DNA from: Lumbricus terrestris
Taxonomy: Eukaryota > Annelida > Clitellata > Crassiclitellata > Lumbricidae
Assembly (NCBI GenBank): GCA_949752735.1
Contig: OX457040.1
Span: 4,865,870 to 4,929,869, forward strand
Reading direction: 5' to 3'
DNA: 64,000 bases
A program made the position numbers and the translations under genes. Every line of letters begins with the position of its first letter. Positions within the stretch are counted from its first letter, which is position 1. Positions 20,555 to 31,264 of the stretch are shown in pieces. The notes beneath the pieces were generated by a model that had not been told where the DNA came from, searched no databases, and saw nothing but the letters and a program-made list of their open reading frames with translations.

Positions 20555-21500
20555 TAGTGTTGTGAGGCGGAAACTTTCCTCGGAAAGTTTCATATCTTTC
20601 CGGAAAGTTTCGGAAACTTTCCGACGAATCTTTCCGGAAACTTTCCGACATATTTTTCCACCAATAAAATATTATTAAATACATACTCAATTCTAAGGAG
20701 TCCGAAGTTTTCTTTCAATATAATGTTACTAAATACATCAATCACTATCAGAAGTTAGTGTTGTGAGGTGGAAAAATTGTCCTGAAAGTTTCATATTTTT
20801 CCGGAAACTTTCTGACGTATTTTTCCACCAATAAAATATTATTAAATACATACTCAATTCTAAGGAGTACGGATTTTCTTTCAATGTAATGTTACTAAAT
20901 ACATCCATCACTATAAGCAGTCTTAGGTGGTTATAAGTAATAGTTTATTCAATAGATGGCACTGCTAGTGTTAGTGATAATTGTTCACACAACCCAAAAA
21001 TACCCGTACATTTAGGAATTAAATGCAATTAAACTTTGCTGTAAATTTAGAGAAAATATTTTTTATCATTCAGTCACCTTCATATTAATTTTGTGAGTTA
21101 TGAAAATATAAGACAGAAACAGAAAATGATGCTGTATTATTTCATGTTTATATCAGTTTTTTACCCATTTCCTGCAACAGAGGAAACTAGTTGCTTGCAT
21201 GTCTGCAGTCATTGCAGACATGCAAGCAACTAGTTTTCGATAAGTTACTCTAGTCTGAAGTTTTACTAATGAACAGTGTTTATTGCTCATATTAATTATT
21301 TTAAAGTTCAACACTGTTTGCATCGACAGAAGTACTGTAAATAAAAGGAGTTTAAACCATAAAAAAATTTATGAGAGTGAAATTCTTATATTTTCTGAGT
21401 TTAATGTATTTTCTGGTTCTTTGGAAAGTTTCCGGAAAGTTTCCGGAAACTTTCCGGAAACTTTCCGTCAAAATAAATTTCCGGAAAAGCTACATCACTA
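20555..21500. mobile_element. Element with 8-bp duplication (TAGTGTTGTGA / TAGTGATGTAG ends)
   Basis: The left end TAGTGTTGTGAGGCGG and right end AGCTACATCACTA are imperfect inverted repeats. They are flanked by a perfect 8-bp duplication ATTGGAGA (20547-20554 and 21501-21508), fitting the hAT superfamily. The interior is built from GGAAAGTTTCCGGAAAC palindromic words. It includes a duplicated segment of about 195 bp: GTTGTGAGGYGGAAA ... TAAATACATACTCAATTC occurs at both 20559 and 20760. It also includes the hairpin at 21184-21236. No transposase. Confidence 0.88.
21184..21236. repeat. Perfect 24-bp inverted repeat with 5-nt loop
   Basis: Arms begin AAACTAGTTGCTTGCATG and end TCTGCA. They pair perfectly around GTCAT. 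The hairpin lies in the middle of the TAGTG element. The loop is short for a canonical microRNA precursor, and the arms are perfect. Confidence 0.97.
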
Positions 21501-21654
21501 ATTGGAGACCCAGAAGGGATGGGTAATCCCGCTAATATGTCCAGCCAGTAATCACATAAGTAGCCTGCAAAAGCATATGACAGCCAGTTTTAAGAAAACC
21601 TCCGGAAGACAATATAATAAGGCAAAAAAAATTATTAATAAGCAACTTAATTAG

Positions 21655-21707
21655 CACTTGAACAACACTTAACTGATACTAAGTATCAGTTAAGTGTTGT
21701 TTAAGTG
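21655..21707. repeat. Near-perfect inverted repeat, 3-nt loop
   Basis: AACAACACTTAACTGATAC and its exact complement flank TAA (21680-21682). Outer bases CACTTG / TAAGTG extend the stem with one wobble. No enclosing transposon ends were recognised. Confidence 0.95.
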
Positions 21708-22320
21708 TTAAAAAAAGTGTGTGTTAGTTAAGTCTTGACCAACTCATACTTTGTAACACAATGAACATTCAATCAATTTGATTTGTTGCTAAATTCTGTA
21801 ATTCCTGAGACTGCACTAATTGTTGGAACCGAAGCCGAAAATTTATTAAAATTTATGTCGGCAACAAATTTGTTTATCCATCACTATTAATAAATTTCAA
21901 AGGCGTCTAATAATTAAACGTACTTCAGTGACGTCCTTTGATAGCCTTTATGACTTTTACTGTCATTCCACGTCATCTATTATTCTATTTTGAATAGCTG
22001 GTCAAGACTTCAATTCGCTCGTATTCTTTTGCAGCCCCAATTGAGTCTGGATCGGCTGTTATGTACATTTGATGTCTTGATTCGGCTATTGCTGATGGAG
22101 TCTGAAGATTCAATTCGCATTCCTTTTTTTCTAAGTCTGGTTTGTTGTTTGATTTGCCTCGCCCTCCTTCTATTTCAAGGCTTGGGATTGGCATTGCCAA
22201 AGTAGATGCATTGGCTGTCAAATATGTTTGCAGTGCTTGGCGACATCTAGCCGCTTTCAGATCCGTTGACTATGACACCCTCAGTTATTTTTCTATTAAC
22301 AAAGGTAGTTGACAAGGCTA

Positions 22321-22355
22321 TTTATAGAAAAAGCAAATTAGTTTTAAAGGTGTAG
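22321..22355 (+). promoter_or_regulatory. TATA + TTTTAAAGGTGT motif
   Basis: TTTATAGAAA begins 30 bp before the second G of TTAGTTTTAAAGGTGTAG. It is preceded within about 80 bp by GGCGACATCTAGCCG and ATCCGTTGACTATGACACCC, which resemble upstream-module words. Confidence 0.65.
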
Positions 22356-22402
22356 GGACTAATTGAGTCCTGAATTTCATCTGCTTGGCCTTTGATGTTA
22401 TC

Positions 22403-22944
22403 CAGGGCCGGATTGAAAAATGTGGGAGCCCTGTTCGGAACATTCTTTGGGGCGCAAAATCTGAAGACCTTTCTTAGTCGTATGCTCGAAATTTTCTCAC
22501 AATGTACCAATTTTTTCCTCAAAAATTTGTTTCGCATGCGTGGAAAGCCCCTCAAGTGTGAGGGCCCTGTTCGGCCGAACATGTTGAACATGCCTTAATC
22601 CGGCCCAAGGACGGATAAAAAAATTTCAAGCGGGAGGTGGGGGCAATTTTTTTTGTCTTGGTCACCGAAAAATCTGATAACCTTTTTTTAGTCATTTGTC
22701 TGATTTCCTTAAAAAATACCATTTTGTCCGCAAAAATAGTTGACGACCTTTTTTTTAGTCCTACAGTGTTCTTAAGCCCCTGCACGGTCCTCGTCTTTGA
22801 CCTTCGTGGGGCGTGTGAGGGCCTACGAAACTACTCATTGGGGGTAGAGGGCACGTCAACTTTCCGAGGCAGAATAGCTGGCAAAAAAATAAAGACAGTT
22901 CTAAATGGGGGCCATGACCGGATTGCCCCCTGGATCCGCCCCTG
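22403..22944. mobile_element. hAT-type element, composite (CAGGGCCGGATT / CAGGGGCGGATCC ends)
   Basis: The left end CAGGGCCGGATTG and right end TGGATCCGCCCCTG are related imperfect TIRs. The flanks ATGTTATC (22395-22402) and ATGTTAAC (22945-22952) match at 7 of 8 positions. A second end-like sequence, TTAATCCGGCCC, lies inside at about 22596, so one hAT element may be nested in or fused to another. Interior AAAAATCTGATAACC and TTTTTTAGTC words resemble the hairpin unit of the other hAT elements. Confidence 0.75.
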
Positions 22945-23494
22945 ATGTTAACTTTACCTATCTTATACCTTACTAGAAATTGCGATCACTTTTTAATCCT
23001 CATTCGTGTTCTTTCTTTGGTTCAGAACTGCAATATGCCAAAGAAATATTTTGCCCACTGCAAATGCCGACTGAAGGAGTGTGATGCTCTTGTCGTAATA
23101 TGCTGTCGTTAAACTCTGAATCCTCTTGAATTCTTTAGGCACTAAGGTTTAGAATCAGAATGAATACAGACGATGATTAAAGTATCGTTCCTATCCAAGA
23201 TCATTGAAAGCCACATTTTTGCCACTCAAGAAAGTCTAAGTGTATAATGGTTTTGAGATGAGGTTCAGCTACTGTTATTATGTCGTTAATATTTTAATTA
23301 CCATTAATACTATCATTGCTTTTATTATTATTAACTATTTTTAATGTTAGATTTTTAGCATCTAGTCGTTCTCGCTAGCGACACCTGAAGGTCCTACATA
23401 CGCTTATTGAACACGAACTTTTCCATCTACCCCATGCCTGAGAAATATATTCGAATGTGGATTAGTGGGCCCATATAATCATGGCAGTCTTAGT

Positions 23495-23565
23495 TTTAGT
23501 TGACGACACTGTGCGGTTGCAAAGGTCACCCTCCTCCATCGTTCAATCTTGGATTGGTACAACCA
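23495..23565 (-). repeat. Diverged A/R box (reverse orientation)
   Basis: Reads GTTGACGACACTGTGCGG, TGCAAAGGTCACCCTCCTCC and TTGGATTGGTACAACC on the plus strand, that is, the reverse of the A/R consensus. Confidence 0.5.
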
Positions 23566-23888
23566 GAGTTACGAACTGCGGCTTAGTTAAGGTTCAATTG
23601 GATTTCAAGAGGATTTTATCGATCGATCAACGGTCCACAGGGTGGCTCAATAAAAAAAGTCCCACCGGATAAACTGCAATATTTTCGCAACCCTTGAACT
23701 TTTTCTGCGAAAATTTCCCAATAATTATTTGAGGTTTAGTTAACGCTAATTGGATTTCAAGGGATTGTAGCATACCGGGAAATTTTAACAATGCTGTTGA
23801 GCGGGTTGCTTGTAACATATAGAGTATTCTAATTAAGGGTGTATAAGTTGAACTAAGCTTAGTAATAAAGGATCCTGTCAGCGTGTTT

Positions 23889-24500
23889 CTTTCATTGCAA
23901 GTAAGTAAGTATTTTCTTTATTACTCCACTTGCAATCGCACAATGGGACAGAGAACATCATTATAATAAATCGAAGTAATAAGAGGTAATAAAAGCGTGC
24001 AAATTAAAATCAGAAGTTAAATATAATATAATTACTAAACTATTATCGTCAAACAAGTTAACTATACAGCATTCTGGTGATAAATTCCTTTCCAATCAAC
24101 GAATCACATCGTGGTATCTCTAGATTGTGTGATCGAGGTCTAAGGGAGCAACGAGTTACACGTTCAGGCGGAAGAAGATAATGGAGGACAGGCCCTGGGT
24201 CACAGAGGATAGAAGAAAAGAGGCATACATCTGCCTTAGAACATAACATGTCAAAAGTAAGAGTGTCAGTTGGCAAAAATCATGTCGTATTAACTCATCT
24301 GACCCTCATTTGCAAAAACCCACCATGCTGGCGAAGAATAAAGCATTCGCGCGACTGTGGTGGAACGTACAACATCATGGAGTCGGCTGCCTGTCAAAGC
24401 ATGCGACACAAAGATACGAAGTGCATAAAAAGATTGCTTAGCTTTTCAGACAATGTTGTCGATGTGTGCAGAAAAACCCCAATCTATATGAACGCGTGAA
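23889..24500 (-). mobile_element. Second LINE family, RT C-terminus and 3' tail
   Basis: The minus strand reads SRECFILRQHGGFLQMR, then LPTDTLTFDMLCSKADVCLF, CDPGPVLHYLLPPERVTRCS, and LRPRSHNLEIPRCDSLIGKE followed by FITRMLY and a stop. The block 'LLPP.R....LR.RSH.LxIPRC.....FI.RMLY' is the C-terminus of Jockey-like/I-like LINE RTs and differs from the L2-like family. The roughly 170-bp 3' UTR ends in (AAGT)n at 23898-23912, and is repeated tail-only at 8870-9045. Upstream is frame-broken. Confidence 0.88.
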
Positions 24501-25281
24501 ACCAAGAACCTTAACTGCATCAACTCTACTGTAACAGTACTGACATTTTGAGGTTTAAGTGCCGATTATTTACAGTTACGCAATGTTGAAAAAGCAAAGT
24601 GGATAAACAAAATAATTTGCAGCACTGTAGCTAAGAAAAGAAGTAATAAAAAAATCGCGACTTAACTGCTCAGGAAGATAATTTCGAAATCTTTCGACGA
24701 TTACGTGAACGAATGACGTTGTTACCAAATGTTAATCCGAAAAACTTGTATTAAACAAGTGGAAAAATAAAGTCAAAGTCGTGAAGTTCATTGACAAAAC
24801 ATCAAATTAAATTTTTTGCTGATGTTACGGACGATTGCCAAAAAAATCATTGTACATATAAAAATTGCAACTGTGCAATTATCTACATCGTCATAAAAGA
24901 TTCGACACTGAAAATTTAATGGGCTTGGCTAAAGCCTTAGTTTTTCATATCAGATTTTTTTTAATCTGTTCGAAATAATTGAGATATCAGTCGTTCACAA
25001 ATGGGTTGTTTATTGAGTCCATAATTGTTCTGATCAGCTTTTGCAGGTCATGCAATTATTTAATTACCATTGATGCATGGTTTAATGACGTCCTATGCAT
25101 GCTTCACTTTGAATGTTGATGTCTTTAGATTTTTATTTGTATTTCGCTTGTCTGTCTTCTTCGTTTCGTTTGTTGCTAATTTTTACGACATTGCGTCGCT
25201 ACCAGGCTGGATAACACATCTCCTCATTTTTGTAACGCGACAATTAACAAGAAAATCAAATTTACAACGAACAATTATTCA

Positions 25282-25320
25282 TATATAGCATTAATTAAAT
25301 TTACTTTAAAGGTGTCTAAA
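25282..25320 (+). promoter_or_regulatory. TATA + CTTTAAAGGTGTCTAA motif
   Basis: A canonical TATATAGC lies 31 bp before GG in ACTTTAAAGGTGTCTAAAG. This is one of the best matches in the window. Confidence 0.7.
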
Positions 25321-25849
25321 GCTGAATTTCCCTGCGGTGCAATTGGATTTCATAGGACGTGTATGTCAAACATTCGTCATCTAATGAATAATAATTATTG
25401 CTTAATACTTTCTATTACTTGACTTATCGCTTCGTGTTCCGTGTGTCTTCTGCATTCAAAAGTAGTAGAGTGAGTATCCGTTTATAAGATGCAAGAAATC
25501 AAAGGTAAGAAGTTTATGATGTAGATTTGTGAGTTCAAAGATTAGCGATTTGATTTAACGAATAGCAACTGACGTCTTTCTGTCGTCTTCGTAATATCTA
25601 TATTCGTCACTCATTGTGGAGAACGCTATGGTTCTCATCAAGCGATTTTTTACAGCGTTTAGCAACAGATATTTCTCTGCTATTACAGCTGTCTTAATTT
25701 GCATAAATTGTAGCTAATAGCAGAACAGCAACAGAACCGAACAAAATGCACAAAATTTCCGGTCATTGTAGACGACTTTTATTTTCATAACATGTTGCAA
25801 TATAGGTTTACTGTTAGAATAGAATATGTTTGACAAACCCTTGATTTGA

Positions 25850-25905
25850 TGGTGCCAGTGCAAAGCCTCAACAGAAGAGGAGGGCGAAGTCAATAATATT
25901 TTTAC
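25850..25905 (+). repeat. Partial A/R box
   Basis: Reads GGTGCCAGTGCAAAGCCT, GAAGAGGAGGGCGAAGTCAA and TAATATTTTT. Confidence 0.5.
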
Positions 25906-26185
25906 TGGTACGACGTCGTATGTAGATTTTAGGCTACAAACCTTACAGTCACCAGTCTAGCGTAACGTTGTGTTAAAGAATTTGTTCCACATGTGCATTG
26001 TGCAGCTATACTCAGCTGTTAGACCTGGAATATAAACGACTGCCAGAAGTTATCTACATGTAAAAACACAACCCTGTTAATTTCTGGATTTAACTGAATT
26101 ATGTGGAACATAAATATTATAGGAGTCTTTGATCGCAGGTTGTTATATAGAATTGCGTGGTATTGAGTGGAAAAAATAGGGATCT

Positions 26186-26242
26186 ATGACTATTGGTCAT
26201 AGGACTGTTGGTCATAGGACGATTGGTCATAAGGTCTATCTG
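26186..26242 (+). repeat. Short tandem repeat (about 18-bp unit)
   Basis: ATTGGTCATAGGAC-type unit repeated about three times. Confidence 0.85.
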
Positions 26243-26379
26243 TCCTATGTCATTGTAATTTTAATTATAATTACAATTAATTATATAATTATTAACGTCG
26301 CTCATCTCCTTTCAACGCACAGTTCAAGTAATTATTATACTTGTAAAATGTCACCCAGTTTCAGAAGGAGTCTAGTCAC

Positions 26380-26583
26380 CAGGGCTGTTTTTAAGGAATT
26401 TTTAGAACTGCACATCCTCTTCCATCCTTTCTCATCCTCCATGGTAAATTACTCCAAATCTGAGGAAAATGACAATTTTTGCTAGTTTTAACTGCACGAA
26501 ACGTGACGGAAGTGCTTCTACAACTGCACGAATTCATTTAGAACTGCACATTTTGTGTAGAACTGAACGTTAAAAAAGCCCTG
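26380..26583. mobile_element. hAT-type MITE (CAGGGCTGTTTTTAA ends), 204 bp
   Basis: The left end CAGGGCTGTTTTTAA and right end TTAAAAAAGCCCTG lie between perfect 8-bp duplications CTAGTCAC (26372-26379 and 26584-26591). The interior repeats AACTGCACGAA / GAACTGCACATTT four times. There is no coding capacity. Confidence 0.95.
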
Positions 26584-26775
26584 CTAGTCACATCGAGCGA
26601 TGAAACACGTATGTGCAATCTAAATCAAAGTTTTTTGTGACGAGAGCGCCTCTCAGCAGTCATTTTCCCGTTGAGATGATTTTGGAAAAATCTGGTATTA
26701 ATAATTATTGCTTAAGAAAACGTGTAGAAAAGGTCGATCATTGTAAACGAGGTGGACCTGAAATAACGAACCAAT

Positions 26776-26811
26776 TATACACCTCTTTCTTGGTTCTCAA
26801 CGCGCTTATAA
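26776..26811 (-). promoter_or_regulatory. TATA + AGAGGTGT motif
   Basis: On the minus strand TTATAAGCGC lies exactly 30 bp before the end of AAGAAAGAGG, followed by TGTATAATTGG. Confidence 0.55.
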
Positions 26812-27308
26812 GGTCGTTGAAGATAACCTTGATTTTAAGCTCTAAAAGTGCATTCACCCGACGGGGAAACAGAAAAGAAAATGATTTTTTGCCACATTAT
26901 TGTTACGTTATAAACTAGCACTATATCAAACATTTCTCAGAATTTCTTTCTCAATTTAAGAATATATTCTTTTGCTTACAACACCAGAATGCGCAAATAC
27001 GATGATTTCGAACGCTAAGAGCTCTATACATCTATGACGTTTCGATTTCACATTGCAATCTTAAGATATCGACCTATAATTGTAATGTATAACTAAAAGA
27101 AATAACTAATCAATGATCTTACAGCGCAACGTGCAATTTCATCTGATAGTTTATCTTCTACAATGGCATCTATCGGTTGTCAAGGTCGTTGATGATGTTG
27201 ATCTGAAATTCCTCTATTACGGTTCGTTTTCACTCTTTGCGTGAATTATAGCGTTTGCGTTAATCCCATCACCGAACTTTAGCAAATCATGTCGTCCGAT
27301 TATGATAA

Positions 27309-27344
27309 TTATATAGAAATGAGACCGATAATAAAGGGTGTGCA
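27309..27344 (+). promoter_or_regulatory. TATA + AATAAAGGGTGT motif
   Basis: TTATATAGAAATG lies 30 bp before GGG in GATAATAAAGGGTGTGCAA. Confidence 0.65.
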
Positions 27345-27408
27345 ATCTGAGCGGTTATTAGGTTTTAATAATAAATGAAAATCAAGTCATAAATGATTTT
27401 CCATTATA

Positions 27409-27800
27409 CAGGGCTCTTTTTATCGTGCAGTTCTAAACAAAATATGCAGTTGTAAATGCGTTTGCGCAGTTGTAAAAGCAGTCATGTGCAGTGGAAATCA
27501 TTGAAAAAGGTATTTGCTGTCCGGTTTACAGCGATGTGCATTGAAAAATAAGCAGGAAGTGAAATAAATCAATTTGTTAAGTTGATGACTAAAAAGACGT
27601 GTTTCTCGTCGCCGACTTGCGATATTTCTGTGGCATAAACTTTTTAAAAGCGACTAAAAAAGGTGATCAGTTTTTGTGCCGACTTGAACATTTCTCGGGA
27701 ATTTTTTTTGAAGCGACGAGAAATTTTCGTCAAACAAAGCCGCACTTAAAAAGTTCCTGGTTGTGCAGTTCTACCAATTTCTTTAAAAAGCTCGGCCCTT
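27409..27800. mobile_element. hAT-related fragment (CAGGGCTCTTTTTA start)
   Basis: Starts CAGGGCTCTTTTTATC, with internal GTGCAGTTCTAAAC words like the 26.4-kb MITE. It has GACTAAAAAAGGTGATCAG and GACTAAAAAGACG units (27590-27670) like the 37-kb array. It ends near TTTAAAAAGCTCGGCCCT. No matching 8-bp duplication was found, so the boundaries are uncertain. Confidence 0.6.
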
Positions 27801-28208
27801 ATGTTGTCAATGACATAATATGTTTTGTAATTTATTGGTGTAAATAATAATGTACAGTAAGCATGCTTTTTATGCACGACATCGATGAATGTATGCATAT
27901 ACGCAATAACGCATGTTTGCGTCCCCGACTTTATCGCGTTGAGAGTGTCTCTAAATTGTCATTCTGTGAGAATTGCAAACATTACATTTGGACTCAGTCT
28001 ACCGCGCGTGCGCACTCATACTTAAAGCCGTAATGCAACACGTCGTTGAACGAAAGGGAATGCCGTAATTATGGAAATACGAAGCTTGTCGCATTCTAAA
28101 CTCGATAGTATCATTATCTCAAATACGATGGAAATGGATGTAATTTTACCAGGTCACCACTCGTACTCTCGATTGCAACTAACAAGTGCAAAACAAATTT
28201 AAACAAAT

Positions 28209-28247
28209 TTAGACACCTTTAACACGGTTTTGCACAGATTATATATA
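28209..28247 (-). promoter_or_regulatory. TATA + TTAAAGGTGTCTAA motif
   Basis: On the minus strand TATATAATCTG lies 30 bp before GG in CGTGTTAAAGGTGTCTAAAT. Just upstream is a perfect palindrome GAAATTCCGGAATTTC (28252-28267). It is divergently arranged to the motif at 28734. Confidence 0.7.
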
Positions 28248-28733
28248 CATAGAAATTCCGGAATTTCTGTTGTTCCATGATCGTCTTCACTTTCAAAATA
28301 TTGTGCAGCAAGATTTTACTAAGTGTAAGACAATCGTCACTTATCGAAAAGCATTCTCGTTGATGTGATTGAACTTTTTAATCATATTCTATTCCCAGTT
28401 GCCACTCATTCAGCTGTTTATAAGAAGACCAAGTTAACATCAACCGAACTGATGACCACATTATAGCGTCTAATTCTGAGGAGGAGGGCGACGGGATTCA
28501 GTTGAGTGGACTAAAGGTCGCATCGTCCTGCTAGCTTTATAAAGGTAGAGTCAACCTTCCATTCACCAAATGGCGTTGGTGAGCAAATTGTTGAACCTTG
28601 CATGGCTGCCGGACATTTAAATAAAACTCCTCTAATAATATTATTATAAGTTGCGATAATTGAGATTACTGTCTTATGTTATAACACGCCACGGATGGAA
28701 ATGAGAGTTAGCATCCTTGATAGCTGATCTTTA

Positions 28734-28772
28734 TATATAATGATGATGAAAGCTTTTAAAAGGTGTGCAAGA
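28734..28772 (+). promoter_or_regulatory. TATA + TTTTAAAAGGTGTG motif
   Basis: TATATAATGATG lies exactly 30 bp before GG in AGCTTTTAAAAGGTGTGCAA. An A/R-like GAGGAGGAGGGCGACGGGAT lies about 260 bp upstream (28478). Confidence 0.7.
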
Positions 28773-28849
28773 ATGAGTTCACATTCTTTATTATACTATT
28801 ATAATTATATCATGGTCATTCAGAGCCCCTCTGCCCTCTTTGAAAAATC

Positions 28850-29320
28850 CTTCTCAGGCTTTCCTCTCTCATCTGAAGCCCCATCCCCTTCCGCGCCCAC
28901 CACACCACGATCCACCCAGCTTCACCCCGCCCCACTGCGCCTTACCCAACAAGACCGTCATCTCTAGGGTATCTGGCGATGCCCAGTAAATTCAAATTGT
29001 TTGCCCCTACCCCGCCCCACCTTCGGCCCCGTCCTACCTTCGAACCCTTCTACCCCATCCCGCTCACAATTCTCCCGATCTGACTAGAATCCACACTCCG
29101 CCCGCAACTCTCTCACCCAGCCCCACTCTCAGCGGTTTTCAGCGTTGCCCGGGAAATTTCGATTGTTCGCCCTCCCCATTACCCCATCCTCTTCGTACCC
29201 ATACAATGGCTTCACCCAAACCCAACACCTGTGCCGTAACAGGCGATGCCCGGGAAATGTGGGACACCCTTGCACATTTTGGTTCACTCTCCCGCCGCAC
29301 AAACAAGCCCAGACCCGCTC
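28850..29320 (+). repeat. C-rich repeat with three diverged units of about 140 bp
   Basis: CGATGCCCAGTAAATTCAAA, GCGTTGCCCGGGAAATTTCG and GCGATGCCCGGGAAATGTGG mark three unit starts. Each is followed by CCCC-rich sequence. Similar in style to the 4.7-kb repeat (CACGCGTTGCTGTGG..). Pro-rich ORFs are not considered genes. Confidence 0.55.
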
Positions 29321-29764
29321 CTGACTTACATTGAATTTATTTCGGCAGTGTCAGACCCAATCATGAAGTAGAAGGATGGCGATGCTAATCGAGCAACAAA
29401 CAAGATTAAGAGAAAAGAAAATAGAATATGATTTTAATCTTCACACATCAACAGCTTTATACTACAGCGGAAACAAGACGCCGTTAATCTGTGCGGCAGC
29501 AGAACTGAAATTCTGGAAATCCAATTTATATAACGACTTTAGTCGAAAATTTATAAAAGCATGTCCAGACCTATATATTGATGACTGAACAATAGCACGT
29601 GCTGATAGAAAGGGATGCACATGCTATTGCAAAATAGATAATGTGCTAATTGTAATCGTAATTTCTGAATTTCCAGAGCGCAGGTCACCAGCTTATTCAG
29701 GAGCGCTGTGTCAAGTCAGAAGGGTTGCCCAAAAGAATTGTCCGAAGGCGTCCGTAGTCGAAGT

Positions 29765-29860
29765 TTAACGACACTGTGTTATAGCAAAGATCATTGGCAT
29801 CCTCCTCCTTTATCCAGGCGCGGGACTGGCACTGTCAGAGAGCGAGCAGTGACAAGAGTT
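29765..29860 (-). repeat. A/R box (reverse orientation)
   Basis: The plus strand reads GTTTAACGACACTGTGTTAT, AGCAAAGATCATTGGCATCC, TCCTCCTTTATCCAGGCGCG and GGACTGGCACTGTCAGAG. A TATA/GGTGT motif follows about 105 bp downstream. Confidence 0.75.
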
Positions 29861-29965
29861 GCTCAAATCTAAAACCGTATTCCACCGTATTTCATTTTCT
29901 GCTGTTTGATAGACAACGGCAATGGGGCGGAGTCGAACTAATTAGCAATGCCAGATGCTCGTAAG

Positions 29966-30005
29966 TATAAATAGCGAAAATGAAATCGTTTTAAAGGTGT
30001 CTTAT
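29966..30005 (+). promoter_or_regulatory. TATAAATAGC + TTTTAAAGGTGTC motif
   Basis: TATAAATAGCG lies 32 bp before GG in TCGTTTTAAAGGTGTCTTA. It is downstream of an A/R box. This is a canonical member. Confidence 0.7.
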
Positions 30006-30239
30006 AAGAGTATTTCTATGGCAGTCTATACTTATTGAACTTAATTTGCATTATTATAGAGTGCATATTTAGGTAGTAAAAAATGTAAACAGGACCGTAT
30101 AAATATTGAATTATACAACCTTTAAATTTACAACCGTCATGCCAAGTTTTTTGTTTGATGTCCAAATCCACGATCTTGATGATTTCAGCATAATTATGTC
30201 TATAAAAAATGATTTTATTGAATCAAACCTGTTAAATAT

Positions 30240-30330
30240 GCACACCTTTAATAATTATAATTATTAAGATGCGACATTCTGCTAAATAAATTTTCCTAGC
30301 CATTGAACTGTTACAATAACAGTACCGACG
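30240..30330 (-). promoter_or_regulatory. GGTGT motif with upstream GAACTGTTACA palindrome
   Basis: The minus strand has ATTATTAAAGGTGTG (30240-30254). About 60 bp upstream lies the near-palindrome AACTGTTACAATAACAGTAC (30305-30324). No good TATA box. A very similar word occurs at the same distance from the motif at 57953. Confidence 0.4.
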
Positions 30331-30454
30331 ATGTCAATATCTATATCACTGTACATTGTACATTGTACATCCCTAACATACAATGAAATGTCACCAGTTT
30401 TCACGAAACCAGTTACATATCGAAAATTTCATCACGTAAAAAATGACCAAAAAC

Positions 30455-30856
30455 GGTACTATAATTTTAATTCACCCTTTTTATTTATTTCAGCGTGTCG
30501 ATGTAGGTTTCGTGTATGACCCCACAGAAATAGAAATTCGATGAAAAATATTTCCTCACGAAGTAGAAGCGGGATTTAGCGCGTGAGGGTCGGTTAGGGC
30601 TCAGGTTAGGCGTCGTGAGGGTCGGTTAGGGTTAGTTTTAGGGTTAGTGCAGTCATTCTGCTGAAATTGAAGCTGGATTGATGAAGAATAATTTTCAATG
30701 TAAAATTGATGAAAAATATATACTGACAAAATAGAAACGGGATTTATCGAACAAATTCTTGTCTAAGCAGAAGCTGGATCGATTAAAAGGGTTCTGGACA
30801 AACTAGAAGTTGGCGAAATTAAATCGAAAAAAAGGGTGAATTAAAATTATAGTACC
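30455..30856. mobile_element. MITE with perfect 28-bp TIR and 8-bp duplication
   Basis: A perfect 28-bp inverted repeat starts GGTACTATAATTTTAATTCA at the left and ends GAATTAAAATTATAGTACC at the right. It is flanked by perfect 8-bp duplications CCAAAAAC (30447-30454 and 30857-30864). The interior has diverged copies of GAAGCTGGATTGATxAA and a patch of GGTTAGGG words (30590-30650). No coding capacity. An 8-bp duplication fits hAT or P-type elements, but the ends are not CAG-type, so the superfamily is unsettled. Confidence 0.93.
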
Positions 30857-31050
30857 CCAAAAACTATTAATAACTAATAATAATTCACTATTAATGCTAG
30901 CTTTTGCCGACGTCAACAGCATAATGTTGCATCAGGAATTAAGACAAACACAAACTCTGCCACAGACCGTGCAATTCTAAGAATGCAGTGCTAGTGCCAA
31001 TGTCAATGGACTTTTGATTTCTCGATGGTTCGTAATTCATACGTGAAATT

Positions 31051-31085
31051 ACACACCTTTAATTATAGAATTTGATTATTATAAC
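31051..31085 (-). promoter_or_regulatory. TATA + ATTAAAGGTGTG motif
   Basis: The minus strand TTATAATAATC lies about 29 bp before GG in CTATAATTAAAGGTGTGTAA. Confidence 0.55.
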
Positions 31086-31264
31086 TATCGCAATCGGCGT
31101 AATACTATTTAATAATAATGGCTGTTTCTGCCGAGCTCACAGGCTATAAATTCCAAGCATCGTCTGGTTTATTACTGGAATCAGTAAAAAAAACATTCGA
31201 AATACCGAAATATTCGAAATATCCCAAGTTTAAATAACAATCATGTTCCTAATCGCATAACATA

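Larger units (their letters stand above)
24500..26180. other. Unassigned AT-rich DNA
   Basis: Apart from the motif at 25282 and the partial A/R box at 25850, nothing was recognised. Small ORFs have no features beyond chance. Confidence 0.4.

Noticed and set aside
21184..21236. MicroRNA precursor
   Set aside because: The 5-nt loop and perfect 24-bp arms are atypical for a processed metazoan pre-miRNA; kept only as an inverted repeat of interest.
27409..27800. Exact hAT boundaries with 8-bp duplication
   Set aside because: The left end is clear but no matching flank or right terminus was found, so only a fragment is claimed.
30590..30655. GGTTAGGG words as telomeric sequence or an interstitial telomere
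   Set aside because: Only a few irregular units, located in the interior of a small MITE.
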